The notes: generated from the sequence alone by a model not told the origin. 64,000 nt of DNA from Streptococcus sp. Marseille-P6264 (GCF_902460355.1 NZ_CABPTO010000008.1:21056-85055), one strand, 5' to 3'; numbered from the stretch's first letter, positions 8,406 through 17,360 are shown. Made by a program: numbers and translations.

Positions 8406-9210
8406 TTACAAACTAACAAAAGAAGATTTTAAACAGATTAACAAACGTAGCTTATTTACCTTCCAATTGGGTTGGAACTATGAGCGTATGCAGGCTTCTG
8501 GTTACCTTTACATGATTTTGCCACAATTGCGCAAAATGTATGGAGACGGTACACCTGAACTAAAAGAAATGATGAAATTGCATACGCAATTCTTCAATAC
8601 TTCACCATTCTTCCACACCATTATCACTGGTTTTGACCTTGCTTTGGAAGAAAAAGATGGTGTGAAATCAAAAGATGCGGTCAATGGTATCAAGACAGGT
8701 CTCATGGGGCCATTCGCTCCTCTTGGAGACTCAATCTTTGGATCATTGGTACCAGCTATTATGGGTTCAATCGCAGCAACTTTGGCTGTTGCGGGAAACC
8801 CAGCCGGTATCTTCCTATGGATCGCTGTTGCGGTTGCTTATGACATTTTCCGTTGGAAACAATTGGAATTTGCCTATAAAGAAGGGGTTAACCTCGTCAA
8901 CAATATGCAAAGTACTTTGACAGCTTTGATTGATGCTGCATCCGTACTTGGTGTCTTCATGGTTGGTGCCCTGATTGCCAGCATGATTGGTGTTGAAGTT
9001 TCTTGGGCTCCACACATCGGGAAAAAAGCTATCGATATCCAAGACATGCTTAACTTGGTCTTCCCACGCTTGGTACCAGCTATCATCACAGGTGTAATCT
9101 TCTGGTTGCTTGGACGTAAGGGTATGAACTCTACAAAAGCTATCTTGCTCATCATTCTTGCAGCGATTGCTTTCTCAGCGTTTGGTCACTTCTTCTTTGG
9201 AATGGCATAA
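8392..9210 (+). CDS. PTS system, mannose-family EIID component
   Basis: 272-residue membrane component specific to the mannose PTS family. LGWNYERMQASGYLYMILPQL near residues 22-42 and GLMGPFAPLGDSIFGSLVPA are the EIID signatures. I chose the ATG at 8392, which overlaps the end of EIIC by 14 bases, over a TTG two codons earlier; GGGGAAA lies just upstream. Translational coupling to EIIC is likely. Confidence 0.93.
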   Translation: MTNSNYKLTKEDFKQINKRSLFTFQLGWNYERMQASGYLYMILPQLRKMYGDGTPELKEMMKLHTQFFNTSPFFHTIITGFDLALEEKDGVKSKDAVNGIKTGLMGPFAPLGDSIFGSLVPAIMGSIAATLAVAGNPAGIFLWIAVAVAYDIFRWKQLEFAYKEGVNLVNNMQSTLTALIDAASVLGVFMVGALIASMIGVEVSWAPHIGKKAIDIQDMLNLVFPRLVPAIITGVIFWLLGRKGMNSTKAILLIILAAIAFSAFGHFFFGMA

Positions 9211-9221
9211 TGGTGTAAATT

Positions 9222-9626
9222 ATGAGCAAACAGTTAATTTTGATTAGCCACGGTCGCTTTTGTGAAGAGCTGAAAACAACGACTGAGATGATTATGGGAC
9301 CTCAAGCGGATATCCATGCCGTTGCCTTGTTACCAGAGGAGGGACCAGATGATTTCACAGCTAAGTTCTTAGACACAGTCAAGGATTTTGATGACTATAT
9401 TGTCTTTGCAGATCTTTTGGGAGGCACACCATGTAATGTAGTCAGCCGCCTTATTTTAGAAGGTAAGGATATTGACTTGTACGCCGGCATGAATTTGCCA
9501 ATGGTGATTGAGTTTCTCAATGCTTCTCTGACAGGAGCTGATGTTGACTATCCGAAAAAAGCAGTCGAAAATATCGTTAAGGTTAATGATATCTTAGCAG
9601 GCTTATCAGATGATGAGGATGAGTAG
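9222..9626 (+). CDS. PTS system, mannose-family EIIA component
   Basis: 134-residue cytoplasmic EIIA that accepts phosphate from HPr on His10 (LILISHGRFCEELKTT). FADLLGGTPCNVVSR is the conserved dimer and active-site segment. It is the last of four PTS genes, 11 bases after EIID. Before agaS, at 9653-9690, there is an imperfect GC-rich hairpin (GGGAA-TT-TTCCC core) followed by TTTT, which may reduce transcription into agaS. Confidence 0.93.
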   Translation: MSKQLILISHGRFCEELKTTTEMIMGPQADIHAVALLPEEGPDDFTAKFLDTVKDFDDYIVFADLLGGTPCNVVSRLILEGKDIDLYAGMNLPMVIEFLNASLTGADVDYPKKAVENIVKVNDILAGLSDDEDE

Positions 9627-9733
9627 GACTGTTTTGTAAGGAAAAAAGAAATGAAGGGGAGTGGGGAATTTTCCCATTCCCTCTTTTAAAAGAAAATAAC
9701 TAATATATCGATGTTTATTTTGAAAGGACTACC

Positions 9734-10897
9734 ATGCTAGATTATTCAAAAGAGAAACTGGTTGAATTGGGCGCGGAAATCACCACGCGTGAAATCTACC
9801 AACAGCCAGATGTTTGGCAGACAGCTTTTAATACTTACAAGGCTCAAGCTGACCAAATCGCTGCTTTTCTAAAAGGTATCGAAGAAAAGCATGATTATGT
9901 AAAAGTTATCTTTACAGGTGCGGGAACTTCGGCTTATGTGGGCGATACGCTATTGCCATATTTCAGAAAGCTTTATAATGAGCGCCAATGGAATTTTAAT
10001 TCGGTTGCGACGACTGATATTGTGGCGAATCCTGAAGTGCATCTGCACAAGGAAATTCCAACGGTTCTCGTTTCTTTTGCCCGCAGTGGTAATTCGCCAG
10101 AAAGTGTTGCGACAGTGGACTTAGCCAAGCAGCTGGTTGATGAGCTTTATCAAGTGACCATTACCTGTGCTGCAGAGGGGAAATTGGCTCAGCAGGCGCA
10201 TGGTGATGAGCGGAATCTCCTCTTATTGCAACCAGCTCCATCAAATGATGCTGGCTTTGCTATGACTTCCAGTTTCACCTCCATGATGTTGACAGCTCTC
10301 TTGGTCTTTGATCCAGCGGATTTGGCTCAAAAAGAAGCAAGAGTAGCTGAGTTGATTGCCTTGAGTCAAAAGGTTTTGGCAGATGTAGCTGACGTTCAGG
10401 CTTTGACAGAATTAGACTTTAACCGGGTCATTTATCTTGGAGCAGGGCCGTTCTTTGGTCTGGCGCACGAAGCTCAACTGAAAATTTTGGAGTTGACCGC
10501 GGGGAAGGTTGCGACTATGTATGAAAGCCCAGTTGGTTTCCGTCATGGACCAAAATCCCTGATTAACGAAGAAACGCTTGTGCTGGTATTTGGCTCAAGG
10601 GATGCATACACCAAACGTTACGACTTGGATTTGGTGCGTGAAGTGGCAGGAGATCAGATTGCTCGCAAGGTGGTCTTCTTTACAGAGCACAGAGAAGACT
10701 TGGAAAATGTTGAGCAAGTGGTTCTTGAAAGTGATATCTTGGAAGATAGCTATCGAGCCTTCCCTTACATCGTCTATGCTCAGCTTTTCTCTCTCTTAAC
10801 TTCTTTGAAAGTAAAAAATCGACCAGATACACCGTCTCCGACAGGTACGGTCAATCGGGTCGTTCAGGGAGTTATCATCCACCCTTTCCAGCAGTAG
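9734..10897 (+). CDS. agaS: AgaS family sugar isomerase/deaminase (two SIS domains)
   Basis: 387-residue cytoplasmic enzyme with tandem SIS domains: FTGAGTSAYVGDTL near residue 62 and the segment ending VSFARSGNSPESVATV near 120 in the first, LGAGPFFGLAHEAQLKILELT and YESPVGFRHGPKSLI in the second. AgaS proteins act on galactosamine-6-phosphate or related ketose/aldose phosphates, which fits a role downstream of the PTS. It shares the bgaC transcription unit; RBS GAAAGGA. The exact reaction cannot be decided from sequence. Confidence 0.9.
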   Translation: MLDYSKEKLVELGAEITTREIYQQPDVWQTAFNTYKAQADQIAAFLKGIEEKHDYVKVIFTGAGTSAYVGDTLLPYFRKLYNERQWNFNSVATTDIVANPEVHLHKEIPTVLVSFARSGNSPESVATVDLAKQLVDELYQVTITCAAEGKLAQQAHGDERNLLLLQPAPSNDAGFAMTSSFTSMMLTALLVFDPADLAQKEARVAELIALSQKVLADVADVQALTELDFNRVIYLGAGPFFGLAHEAQLKILELTAGKVATMYESPVGFRHGPKSLINEETLVLVFGSRDAYTKRYDLDLVREVAGDQIARKVVFFTEHREDLENVEQVVLESDILEDSYRAFPYIVYAQLFSLLTSLKVKNRPDTPSPTGTVNRVVQGVIIHPFQQ

Positions 10898-11201
10898 GAA
10901 TCTAAATATGGAAAAGTCAAACATTAGTCATGGGAAAGCTAGTTATTAAAAAGACTTTCGGATAAAAAGGATGGCCTTCCATCCTTGTCCCTTGACTAAG
11001 TCAAGAAAGAGAGTGGGACAGAAATCGGTAATTCGTTAGAATTCGATTTCATCGTCCCACCTCCGCACAGTTGAGTAGGGCTGTAAAAGCTGATGAAGTC
11101 AGCGTAGTAGAGCCCACTCAACCACTGCGTCTTGCTCGACAATCCAAAGACAATTGAGAGGCTAGGACTTTTGTCCCAGACTCGAGACAGAGGGAGATTG
11201 T
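10898..11201 (+). other. agaS-galM spacer
   Basis: No gene. It holds a perfect hairpin AAGGATGG (10967-10974) / CCATCCTT (10979-10986) without a T-run, a small TTGACT-A-AGTCAA palindrome (10992-11004), then repeat copy 1 (11009-11183) and the galM RBS. Confidence 0.7.
11009..11183 (+). repeat. 175-base three-hairpin intergenic repeat, copy 1
   Basis: Nearly identical to 32195-32367, 40938-41112 and 44257-44431, all in the same orientation. Hairpin 1: GAGAGTGGGAC...GAAATCG pairs with CGATTTC...GTCCCACCTC. Hairpin 2: CGCACAGTTGAGTAGGGCT pairs with AGCCCACTCAACCACTGCG, with GCTGA/TCAGC nested inside. Hairpin 3: GGCTAGGAC-TTTT-GTCCCAG. This copy has lost the T-run after hairpin 3, so read-through to galM is possible. 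It codes for nothing convincing. Confidence 0.9.
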
Positions 11202-12239
11202 ATGAAATCTTATCAAGAATCCATTTTTGGTACTTTTAAAGGACAGGATGTCTTAGCCTACACCTTTGAAAATAAGCTAGGCTATCGCTTCAAGGTCATG
11301 AACTATGGCGCAACGATTTTAGAATATCGGACGCCGGATAAAAATGGTGATTTTGCCAATATTATTCTAGGCTTTGAGCGTTTTGATGATTACGTTGGCA
11401 ATAGTCCTAAGCATGGGGCCAGCGTGGGGCCAGTTGCAGGGCGGATTGCAAATGCTAGCTTTGAGCTGAATGGGCAGTCCTACCAGCTGGAAGTCAATAA
11501 TGGCCAGAATTGCAACCACAGTGGCTCTACTAGCTGGGATGGTGTGATTTTCCAGACGGAGGAAGTCACAAACGAGGGCGTCACATTTTATACAGAGCGC
11601 CCAGACGGGACGGGTGGTTTTCCAGGAAATTTGAAAATCTGGATTTCCTATTCCTTGTCGGAAAAAGGGGAGATTGAGATTTCCTATCAAGTCCAGACAG
11701 ATCAGGATAGTCTGGTTAATCCGACCAACCACAGCTATTTCAATCTGTCAGGTGATTTCAGTCAGCCGATTGATCAGCATGTCCTCCAGCTGCATACCAA
11801 AGGAGTGTATCCGATTGCTCCTGACGGTTTGCCAGCAAAAGAAGTGGATGCAGATCGTGGCTTTGTCAAAGGTCTACAAAAAGGTCTGGCGCTGAAAGAA
11901 ATTTTTGCAGACCAAGACGAGCAAATTCAGGTCGTGTCAGGGCTGGATCATCCATTTGCTCTTGATAAAGAGCAGGAAGAGGCAGGTTGCCTTTATGATC
12001 CGGCATCAGGTCGCTACCTGACTTTCCGTACGGATGCTCCTTGTGTCGTGACTTATTCGGCAAATTTTGTCGATGAGTCAGTCATCATCAATGGACAGCC
12101 AATGATTCAGCATAATGGTCTGGCATTGGAGGCACAGGCCTTGCCTGATGCGATTCATAGTGACTTGAAAGATCAGGTCATTCTCAAGGCAGGAAGCCTC
12201 TTCACCAGCACCACCGTTTATTTCGCAGGAGTGAGATAA
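11202..12239 (+). CDS. galM: aldose 1-epimerase (galactose mutarotase)
   Basis: 345-residue enzyme interconverting alpha and beta anomers of galactose or glucose, feeding the Leloir pathway. Family features: GASVGPVAGRIANASFELNGQ (residues about 73-93), the histidine in QNCNHSGS, the catalytic histidine in NPTNHSYFNLSG, and the C-terminal glutamate in HNGLALEAQALPDA. It ends the bga locus in the order seen in pneumococcus. RBS AGAGGGAG. Its placement after a repeat element may make its expression partly independent. Confidence 0.93.
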   Translation: MKSYQESIFGTFKGQDVLAYTFENKLGYRFKVMNYGATILEYRTPDKNGDFANIILGFERFDDYVGNSPKHGASVGPVAGRIANASFELNGQSYQLEVNNGQNCNHSGSTSWDGVIFQTEEVTNEGVTFYTERPDGTGGFPGNLKIWISYSLSEKGEIEISYQVQTDQDSLVNPTNHSYFNLSGDFSQPIDQHVLQLHTKGVYPIAPDGLPAKEVDADRGFVKGLQKGLALKEIFADQDEQIQVVSGLDHPFALDKEQEEAGCLYDPASGRYLTFRTDAPCVVTYSANFVDESVIINGQPMIQHNGLALEAQALPDAIHSDLKDQVILKAGSLFTSTTVYFAGVR

Positions 12240-12297
12240 ACGGCAAACTTGCTTCATTTGAAGTGTATCTCACATGGCGATACTAGCCTCAGATACA

Positions 12298-12335
12298 AGA
12301 AAACGGCAGATTCCCCCTCTGCCGTTCTTACTATT
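12298..12335 (+). terminator. galM terminator
   Basis: AACGGCAGA (12302-12310), TTCCCCC loop, TCTGCCGTT (12318-12326), then CTTACTATTTATTTTATTT. It also faces the convergent small membrane protein gene. Confidence 0.85.
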
Positions 12336-12339
12336 TATT

Positions 12340-12603
12340 TTATTTGTTATCTAAGTCTTGTGGTTGGAAAAATTGATTGTAACGTTCTTCGTCTTCTTGG
12401 TTATCACGGATAACTTTTGCAAGAGTGAATGAAGAAGAAATCAGTCCGACAGAACCCATGAGATAGTATCCTTTAACCATCAAAGGTTCTTTCAAAGTAT
12501 AGAGTCCGACGAGAACAAGAGTCACAAAGAAGGCGAATGAGCCCCAAGCCATAAACATAAAGGCTGGTGTATTCCGATAAGTTTTCTTTTTAAGGTTGTT
12601 CAT
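12340..12603 (-). CDS. YiaA/YiaB-type two-helix membrane protein
   Basis: Small membrane protein of 87 aa with two hydrophobic helices: residues about 14-35 (AFMFMAWGSFAFFVTLVLVG) and 45-62 (YLMGSVGLISSSFTLAKV). The acidic, polar C-terminus RDNQEDEERYNQ is likely cytoplasmic. The spacing resembles the YiaAB domain, whose function is unknown. The start at 12603 follows AAAGGAG; a longer in-frame extension has no RBS. It is alone on the minus strand. Confidence 0.8.
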   Translation of the reverse strand: MNNLKKKTYRNTPAFMFMAWGSFAFFVTLVLVGLYTLKEPLMVKGYYLMGSVGLISSSFTLAKVIRDNQEDEERYNQFFQPQDLDNK

Positions 12604-12760
12604 ATCTAAAATCTCCTTTTCGATTTTTTTCATTGTATCATGAGTTTTTGAGACAGTCAATGAAATAGAGGCTATTTTAATCAGACTGAACAATTCATAT
12701 TAGTTTGTATCATCTTACTAAGATATCTAAAAGTATTTTATTTTTAAAAAATATTTTTTC

Positions 12761-12793
12761 TTTAAGCAAATTTTAAGATAAGGACGTTATACT
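12761..12793 (+). promoter_or_regulatory. CiaR binding site and csRNA promoter
   Basis: TTTAAG (12761-12766), 5 bases, TTTAAG (12772-12777) is the exact CiaR direct repeat of streptococci, placed where a -35 box would be. The -10 TATACT (12788-12793) lies 10 bases after the second half-site, the arrangement known for CiaR-activated promoters. Confidence 0.85.
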
Positions 12794-12799
12794 AATACC

Positions 12800-12895
12800 A
12801 TCAAATGAAGACCTCCTAACTTTATTTGATAGAAATCCTAAAACTTTTTCATAATAATCTCCCATAAGAGCCACCAAATTCGGTGGCTTTTTTTG
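12800..12895 (+). ncRNA. csRNA-type CiaR-dependent small RNA
   Basis: About 96 bases from the predicted start to a clear terminator, GCCACC-AAATTC-GGTGGC followed by seven T (12870-12894). The first hairpin ATCAAAT...ATTTGAT carries CCTCC in its loop, complementary to a Shine-Dalgarno sequence, and a second unpaired AATCTCCCAT lies before the terminator. CiaR box, length, hairpin-linker-terminator plan and anti-SD loops all match the cia-dependent small RNAs of streptococci. No ORF with an RBS is present. Targets are not predictable by eye beyond mRNAs with AGGAGG. Confidence 0.85.
12868..12895 (+). terminator. csRNA terminator
   Basis: GCCACC (12870-12875), loop AAATTC, GGTGGC (12882-12887), T7. 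It isolates the small RNA from ruvB. Confidence 0.9.
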
Positions 12896-12936
12896 TGCTC
12901 AGAAGCGGGTCGGATTACTTCCTCTGCCCTATTTTT

Positions 12937-12945
12937 TGCTATAAT
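12937..12945 (+). promoter_or_regulatory. ruvB extended -10 promoter
   Basis: TGCTATAAT ends 6 bases before the ruvB ATG, so transcription should begin at or within a base of the start codon. No convincing -35 and no RBS are visible. Confidence 0.75.
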
Positions 12946-12951
12946 AGTTCT

Positions 12952-13950
12952 ATGAGTAGAATTTTAGACAATGAATTAATGGGTGATGAGGAATTGGTGG
13001 AGCGCACCTTGCGTCCCCAGTATTTACAGGAGTATATCGGTCAGGATAAGGTTAAGGAACAGCTGAAGATTTTTACTGAAGCGGCTAAGCTGAGGGATGA
13101 GGCGCTGGACCACACCCTGCTTTTTGGCCCTCCAGGTCTGGGGAAGACGACTATGGCCTTTGTCATTGCCAATGAACTAGGCGTTAATCTCAAGCAGACT
13201 TCAGGTCCGGTGATTGAGAAATCTGGTGATTTGGTTGCGATCTTAAATGACCTTGAGCCGGGTGATGTCCTCTTTATCGATGAGATTCACCGTTTGCCTA
13301 TGGCGGTAGAGGAAGTGCTATACAGCGCCATGGAGGACTTTTACATTGACATTATGATTGGGACTGGCGAAACCAGTCGCAGCGTCCATCTGGAATTGCC
13401 GCCTTTCACATTAATTGGGGCGACCACTCGGGCGGGCATGCTGTCCAATCCTCTGCGGGCTCGTTTTGGGATTACCGGTCACATGGAGTATTATGAAGCC
13501 AGCGATCTGACCGAAATCGTCGAGCGGACGGCTGAGATTTTTGAGATGGATATTACTCACGAGGCTGCTCGTGAGCTGGCTCTGCGTAGCCGAGGAACGC
13601 CGCGGATTGCCAATCGTCTGCTCAAGCGGGTGCGAGACTACGCGCAAATTATGGGCAATGGCTTGATTGATGATAAGATAACCGACCAGGCTCTCTCCAT
13701 GCTGGATGTGGACCAGGAAGGGCTGGACTATGTGGATCAGAAAATCCTACGAACCATGATTGAAGTTTATGGTGGTGGTCCAGTGGGGCTGGGAACCCTC
13801 TCAGTCAATATTGCCGAGGAACGTGAAACAGTGGAGGATATGTATGAGCCTTACCTGATTCAGAAGGGCTTTGTCATGCGGACTCGGACTGGGCGCGTGG
13901 CGACTCGTAAAGCTTATGAGCATCTGGGATATGAGTATATGAAGGAATGA
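12952..13950 (+). CDS. ruvB: Holliday junction branch migration helicase RuvB
   Basis: 332-residue AAA+ motor that, with RuvA, drives branch migration of Holliday junctions. Walker [10 protein letters not shown] near residue 63, Walker [10 protein letters not shown] near 115, sensor 1 [11 protein letters not shown] near 160 and the arginine-finger region SNPLRARFG follow; the C-terminal winged helix ends the protein. The ATG at 12952 gives the standard streptococcal N-terminus [11 protein letters not shown]; the longer in-frame extension runs through the promoter. Its mRNA is predicted leaderless. It overlaps the next gene by 4 bases. Confidence 0.97.
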   Translation: MSRILDNELMGDEELVERTLRPQYLQEYIGQDKVKEQLKIFTEAAKLRDEALDHTLLFGPPGLGKTTMAFVIANELGVNLKQTSGPVIEKSGDLVAILNDLEPGDVLFIDEIHRLPMAVEEVLYSAMEDFYIDIMIGTGETSRSVHLELPPFTLIGATTRAGMLSNPLRARFGITGHMEYYEASDLTEIVERTAEIFEMDITHEAARELALRSRGTPRIANRLLKRVRDYAQIMGNGLIDDKITDQALSMLDVDQEGLDYVDQKILRTMIEVYGGGPVGLGTLSVNIAEERETVEDMYEPYLIQKGFVMRTRTGRVATRKAYEHLGYEYMKE

Positions 13951-14522
13951 AGACAGATCTGGAGATTTTAGAGAGACTGGGTCAGGATCGGGATATCCGA
14001 GCGATTCTGGAAATAATCCGCAATCTGCAGCTAGAGGACTCTTGGCTGGCTGCGGGTAGTGTCAGAAATTTTATTTGGAATATCTTGTCTGGCAAGTCGG
14101 GCTTTGATGCTGAAACGGATGTGGATGTCATATTCTTTGATCCAACTGTGTCTTATGAGAAAACTTTGCAGCTGGAGATGGAGTTGAGAAAAGCTTTTCC
14201 CGCTTATTCTTGGGAGCTGAAAAATCAAGTCTATATGCATAGTCATAGTCCCAACACCCAGCCCTATACTAGCTCGAAAGATGCCATGAGCAAGTATCCT
14301 GAGTGCTGCACAGCTATCGGTCTTCGATTGCTGGAAAATGATAAGCTAGAGCTTTTTGCACCCTATGGCTTGGCAGATATTCGAGCATTTCAGGTTCGAC
14401 CAACACCGCATTTTTTAGCGGATGCGGATCGAAAGAAGCTTTATAGGCAAAGAATCCGCAAGAAAAACTGGCAGGCTAAATGGCCACAATTAAGTTTTGA
14501 ATATCTTTCTGAAGAAAAGTAA
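13947..14522 (+). CDS. nucleotidyltransferase family protein (COG3575/NTP_transf_6 type)
   Basis: 191-residue protein of the minimal nucleotidyltransferase superfamily: [11 protein letters not shown] near residue 34 corresponds to the glycine motif and TDVDVIFFD near 56 to the metal-binding aspartates. The C-terminal part has family segments [19 protein letters not shown] and [21 protein letters not shown]. It is translationally coupled to ruvB (ATGA overlap). The substrate is unknown. Confidence 0.8.
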   Translation: MKTDLEILERLGQDRDIRAILEIIRNLQLEDSWLAAGSVRNFIWNILSGKSGFDAETDVDVIFFDPTVSYEKTLQLEMELRKAFPAYSWELKNQVYMHSHSPNTQPYTSSKDAMSKYPECCTAIGLRLLENDKLELFAPYGLADIRAFQVRPTPHFLADADRKKLYRQRIRKKNWQAKWPQLSFEYLSEEK

Positions 14523-14532
14523 AGTTGAATCT

Positions 14533-14580
14533 GGTGCAAGCTAGATTGAGTGGATTACCGCCTCAATGATCTGCACTTTT
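14533..14580 (+). terminator. ruvB operon terminator
   Basis: GTGC (14534-14537) and ATTGAG (14545-14550) pair with CTCAAT (14562-14567) and GCAC (14573-14576) with an internal loop, followed by TTTT. Confidence 0.6.
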
Positions 14581-14668
14581 ATGTAAGTCGGTATAATTAG
14601 CTGTTTTTCAGAGTCCGCTTCCGCTGTCACAGAATAATCAAGAAAGCTCCGCAGTTTTCTTTTTATTC

Positions 14669-14677
14669 TGGTATAAT
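14669..14677 (+). promoter_or_regulatory. extended -10 promoter of the tyrosine phosphatase gene
   Basis: TGGTATAAT ends 6 bases before the ATG at 14684, the same geometry as ruvB and polA. No RBS. Confidence 0.75.
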
Positions 14678-14683
14678 AGATCT

Positions 14684-15106
14684 ATGAAGAAAATTGTATT
14701 TGTTTGTTTAGGAAATATCTGCCGCAGTCCGATGGCAGAGTTTGTTATGAAAAGTCTGACCGATGACCTACATATTGAGAGTCGTGCAACGTCTAGCTGG
14801 GAGCATGGAAACCCTATACATCAGGGGACTCAGGCTATTTTTAAGAAACATGCGATTTCTTATGACAAAGGAAAGACTTCTCAGCAGATTTCAGCGCAAG
14901 ATTTTGCAGAATTTGATTATATCATCGGCATGGATGAAGCCAATATTCGAGATTTGAAGAAAATGGCGCCAGTGGATTTTCAGGATAAAATCTACCAGTT
15001 TGCTGGTATCGGTGTGCCGGATCCTTGGTACACAGGTGATTTCGATGAGACTTATGAGCTGATTTTGGCTGGTTGCCACAAGTGGCTAGAACGCTTAAAT
15101 GGATGA
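14684..15106 (+). CDS. low-molecular-weight protein-tyrosine phosphatase
   Basis: 140-residue cytoplasmic phosphatase. The P-loop CLGNICRS gives nucleophile Cys8 and Arg14 at the extreme N-terminus, as usual. VPDPWYTGDFDETYE near residue 113 supplies the general acid aspartate (DPW instead of the commoner DPY). It heads a three-gene run with a MORN protein (3-base gap) and an acyltransferase. Such phosphatases often act on tyrosine-phosphorylated envelope proteins; a role here in envelope control is inference. Confidence 0.93.
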   Translation: MKKIVFVCLGNICRSPMAEFVMKSLTDDLHIESRATSSWEHGNPIHQGTQAIFKKHAISYDKGKTSQQISAQDFAEFDYIIGMDEANIRDLKKMAPVDFQDKIYQFAGIGVPDPWYTGDFDETYELILAGCHKWLERLNG

Positions 15107-15109
15107 AAA

Positions 15110-15523
15110 ATGGATAAAATAAAAGAATTTTACGATAAATATAAAATCTATCTGACCCGTCAGAATCTAGAAATCTTGGCTGTGACTGTAATTGCCTTGT
15201 CAGCAATTTTAGTGTTTACCTCTAATATCCCTAGCAAGGGTGCGCTAACGCTGGATCAAGGTAAAATAAAATATGAAGGCAGTCTAGTTCACGGAAAAAT
15301 GAACGGCGAAGGTACCCTGACTTTTAAAAATGGGGATAGCTATAAAGGGTATTTCAAAAATGGTACTTTTGATGGTAAGGGTACTTTTACATCGAAGGCT
15401 GGTTGGAAATATGAAGGTGAGTTTGCCAACGGTCAAGCCAATGGTAAAGGAAAACTGACGACAGAAAGTAATGTCGTCTATGAAGGAACGTTCAAGCAAG
15501 GAATTTATCAAAATGCGCATTAG
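15110..15523 (+). CDS. membrane-anchored MORN repeat protein
   Basis: 137 aa. One transmembrane segment (about residues 23-41, LEILAVTVIALSAILVFTSN) is followed by three full and one partial MORN-like repeats of 22-23 residues: YEGSLVHGKMNGEGTLTF, YKGYFKNGTFDGKGTFTS, YEGEFANGQANGKGKLTT and YEGTFKQGIYQ. The repeats most likely face outward. The gene starts 3 bases after the phosphatase and overlaps the acyltransferase by 11 bases, so the three products probably work together. Function unknown. Confidence 0.85.
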   Translation: MDKIKEFYDKYKIYLTRQNLEILAVTVIALSAILVFTSNIPSKGALTLDQGKIKYEGSLVHGKMNGEGTLTFKNGDSYKGYFKNGTFDGKGTFTSKAGWKYEGEFANGQANGKGKLTTESNVVYEGTFKQGIYQNAH

Positions 15524-17327
15524 ATGGTTTTCACTGGTTCGGATTACTGGACTGGTCTTGGTGTTACTCTATCATTACTTTCAGGGAGTTTTTCCTGGAG
15601 GTTTTATTGGAGTGGACATCTTTTTCACTTTTTCAGGATTTTTGATTACTTCATTATTGATTGATGAGTTTACAAGAAGTCGGACGATTGATATTATGGG
15701 CTTTCTGAAACGGCGCTTTTATCGTATCGTTCCTCCGCTCGTTTTTATGATTTTGGTCATCATGCCTTTTACTTTATTGATCCGTCGGGATTTTGTAGCA
15801 GGTATCGGGACGCAGATTGCAGCTGCTTTTGGCTTTGTGACCAATTTTTATGAAATGATGTCGGGCGGCAGTTATGAAAGCCAGTTTGTACCGCATTTGC
15901 TGATTCACACTTGGAGTTTAGCACTGGAAGTGCATTACTATATCCTCTGGGGCTTGGCTGCTTGGGGAATTAGCAAGATTAGCAAGTCAGTTGCTCAGTA
16001 TCGGGGGCTGATTTCTCTGACTTCAATTGCTCTGTTTCTGTTCAGTTTCTTGGCTATGTTTATCGGAGCCTTTTTCAGCAAGAATTACTCCAATATTTAT
16101 TTCTCAAGTTTGACCCATGTCTTTCCTTTCTTTGCTGGGACAGTGCTAGCGACTTTCTCTGGAGTCGGAAATGTGGGCGTTCAGATGAAGAAACTGGAAG
16201 AAAAGGTCGAAATCAAGCAAGTCTTGATCGCTTTAGCTGGCAGTTTTGTTCTTCTTCTTTTGCTCAGTTTTATTTTGAAATTTGACAGCCTGTGGACTTA
16301 TTTATTTGGTTTCTTGATTTCAACGCTTTTGGCTTGTGTCATGATAGCAGCAACTCGCATCTTGCACGATAAATTGCCAAATATTAAGGAGCCTAGTCCT
16401 CTCAACTTTATTGCAGACACTAGCTATGGAGTTTACCTCTTCCATTGGCCTTTCTATATTATTTTTACTCAGTTGATGAGCAATGGATGGGCTGTGCTTT
16501 TGACTACAATCTTGAGTTTTGGTTTCGCGGCTCTTTCCTTCTATATTTTAGAGCCGACTTTAGCTGGACGGAAGCCTCGGATTTTTGGCAAGGATATGAA
16601 TGTGAGTTCCATCACCAAGCCGATTTTCTACAGTTTCATTCCGCTGACATTTATCTTGCTTATTATCACCATCACAGCTCCGTCTGTTGGTGCCTTTGAG
16701 GAAAGCCTGATTGTCAATTCTTTGAACCAATCCGATACGAAAATGCAGACAACCCGTAAGCACGCAGACCAGAAAACTGCAACAAATTATAACGTGGCAG
16801 AGGGAACGACTGTTATCGGTGATTCGGTCACCTTGCGCTCTGCTGAATGGATCCAAGAGGCTATACCTGACGCTCAAGTCGATGCAGTTGTTAGTCGTAA
16901 TTTAGTGTCTGGTCTGGAATTTTTCAAGAACGATATTGCTAACCAAACACTGCTTCAAAACGTCGTCTTGGCATTGGGAACCAATCCAGTTGACAATTAT
17001 GAAGAATTGCTGGATCAGTATATCGAGCTCTTGCCAAAAGGCCATCGCTTGATTTTAGTCACGCCATATGATGGCCGGACAGCCAATGATCCAAGTAGTA
17101 TTCCTGTTAAGATGCGACAATACGAACTTGAACTTGCTAAGAAATACGATTTTGTATATGTAGCAGACTGGTATCAGGTAGCGATTAATAATCCGCAGAT
17201 TTGGATTGGAACAGACTATGTCCATTATGGGGCAGATTCAGAGTCTATGGCAGAGGGAGGTAAACTCTACTCTAACATGATAAAAGAGGCTTTGGCTGCC
17301 GCTTCAAATGGCAGTGTTAAGCCATAA
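15513..17327 (+). CDS. OatA-type membrane O-acyltransferase
   Basis: 604 aa. An N-terminal acyltransferase-3 domain of about 10-11 membrane helices (residues 1-385), including HTWSLALEVHYYILWG and SYGVYLFHWPFYI, is followed by an extracellular SGNH esterase-like domain: GDS with Ser438, LALGTNP, and Asp568/His571 in DYVHYG. Same plan as peptidoglycan O-acetyltransferases OatA/Adr, which protect against lysozyme; the acceptor is not proven. I chose the ATG at 15513 (RBS AAGGAA), inside the end of the MORN gene, because it gives the normal RWFSLVRITGLVLVLLYHYF start. Confidence 0.88.
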   Translation: MRIRWFSLVRITGLVLVLLYHYFQGVFPGGFIGVDIFFTFSGFLITSLLIDEFTRSRTIDIMGFLKRRFYRIVPPLVFMILVIMPFTLLIRRDFVAGIGTQIAAAFGFVTNFYEMMSGGSYESQFVPHLLIHTWSLALEVHYYILWGLAAWGISKISKSVAQYRGLISLTSIALFLFSFLAMFIGAFFSKNYSNIYFSSLTHVFPFFAGTVLATFSGVGNVGVQMKKLEEKVEIKQVLIALAGSFVLLLLLSFILKFDSLWTYLFGFLISTLLACVMIAATRILHDKLPNIKEPSPLNFIADTSYGVYLFHWPFYIIFTQLMSNGWAVLLTTILSFGFAALSFYILEPTLAGRKPRIFGKDMNVSSITKPIFYSFIPLTFILLIITITAPSVGAFEESLIVNSLNQSDTKMQTTRKHADQKTATNYNVAEGTTVIGDSVTLRSAEWIQEAIPDAQVDAVVSRNLVSGLEFFKNDIANQTLLQNVVLALGTNPVDNYEELLDQYIELLPKGHRLILVTPYDGRTANDPSSIPVKMRQYELELAKKYDFVYVADWYQVAINNPQIWIGTDYVHYGADSESMAEGGKLYSNMIKEALAAASNGSVKP

Positions 17328-17329
17328 AA

Positions 17330-17360
17330 CTAGCTCGGTTATTTAGCCGAGCTCATTTTA
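17330..17360 (+). terminator. terminator after the acyltransferase gene
   Basis: AGCTCGG (17332-17338) / CCGAGCT (17347-17353), then CATTTTATAA. Confidence 0.8.
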
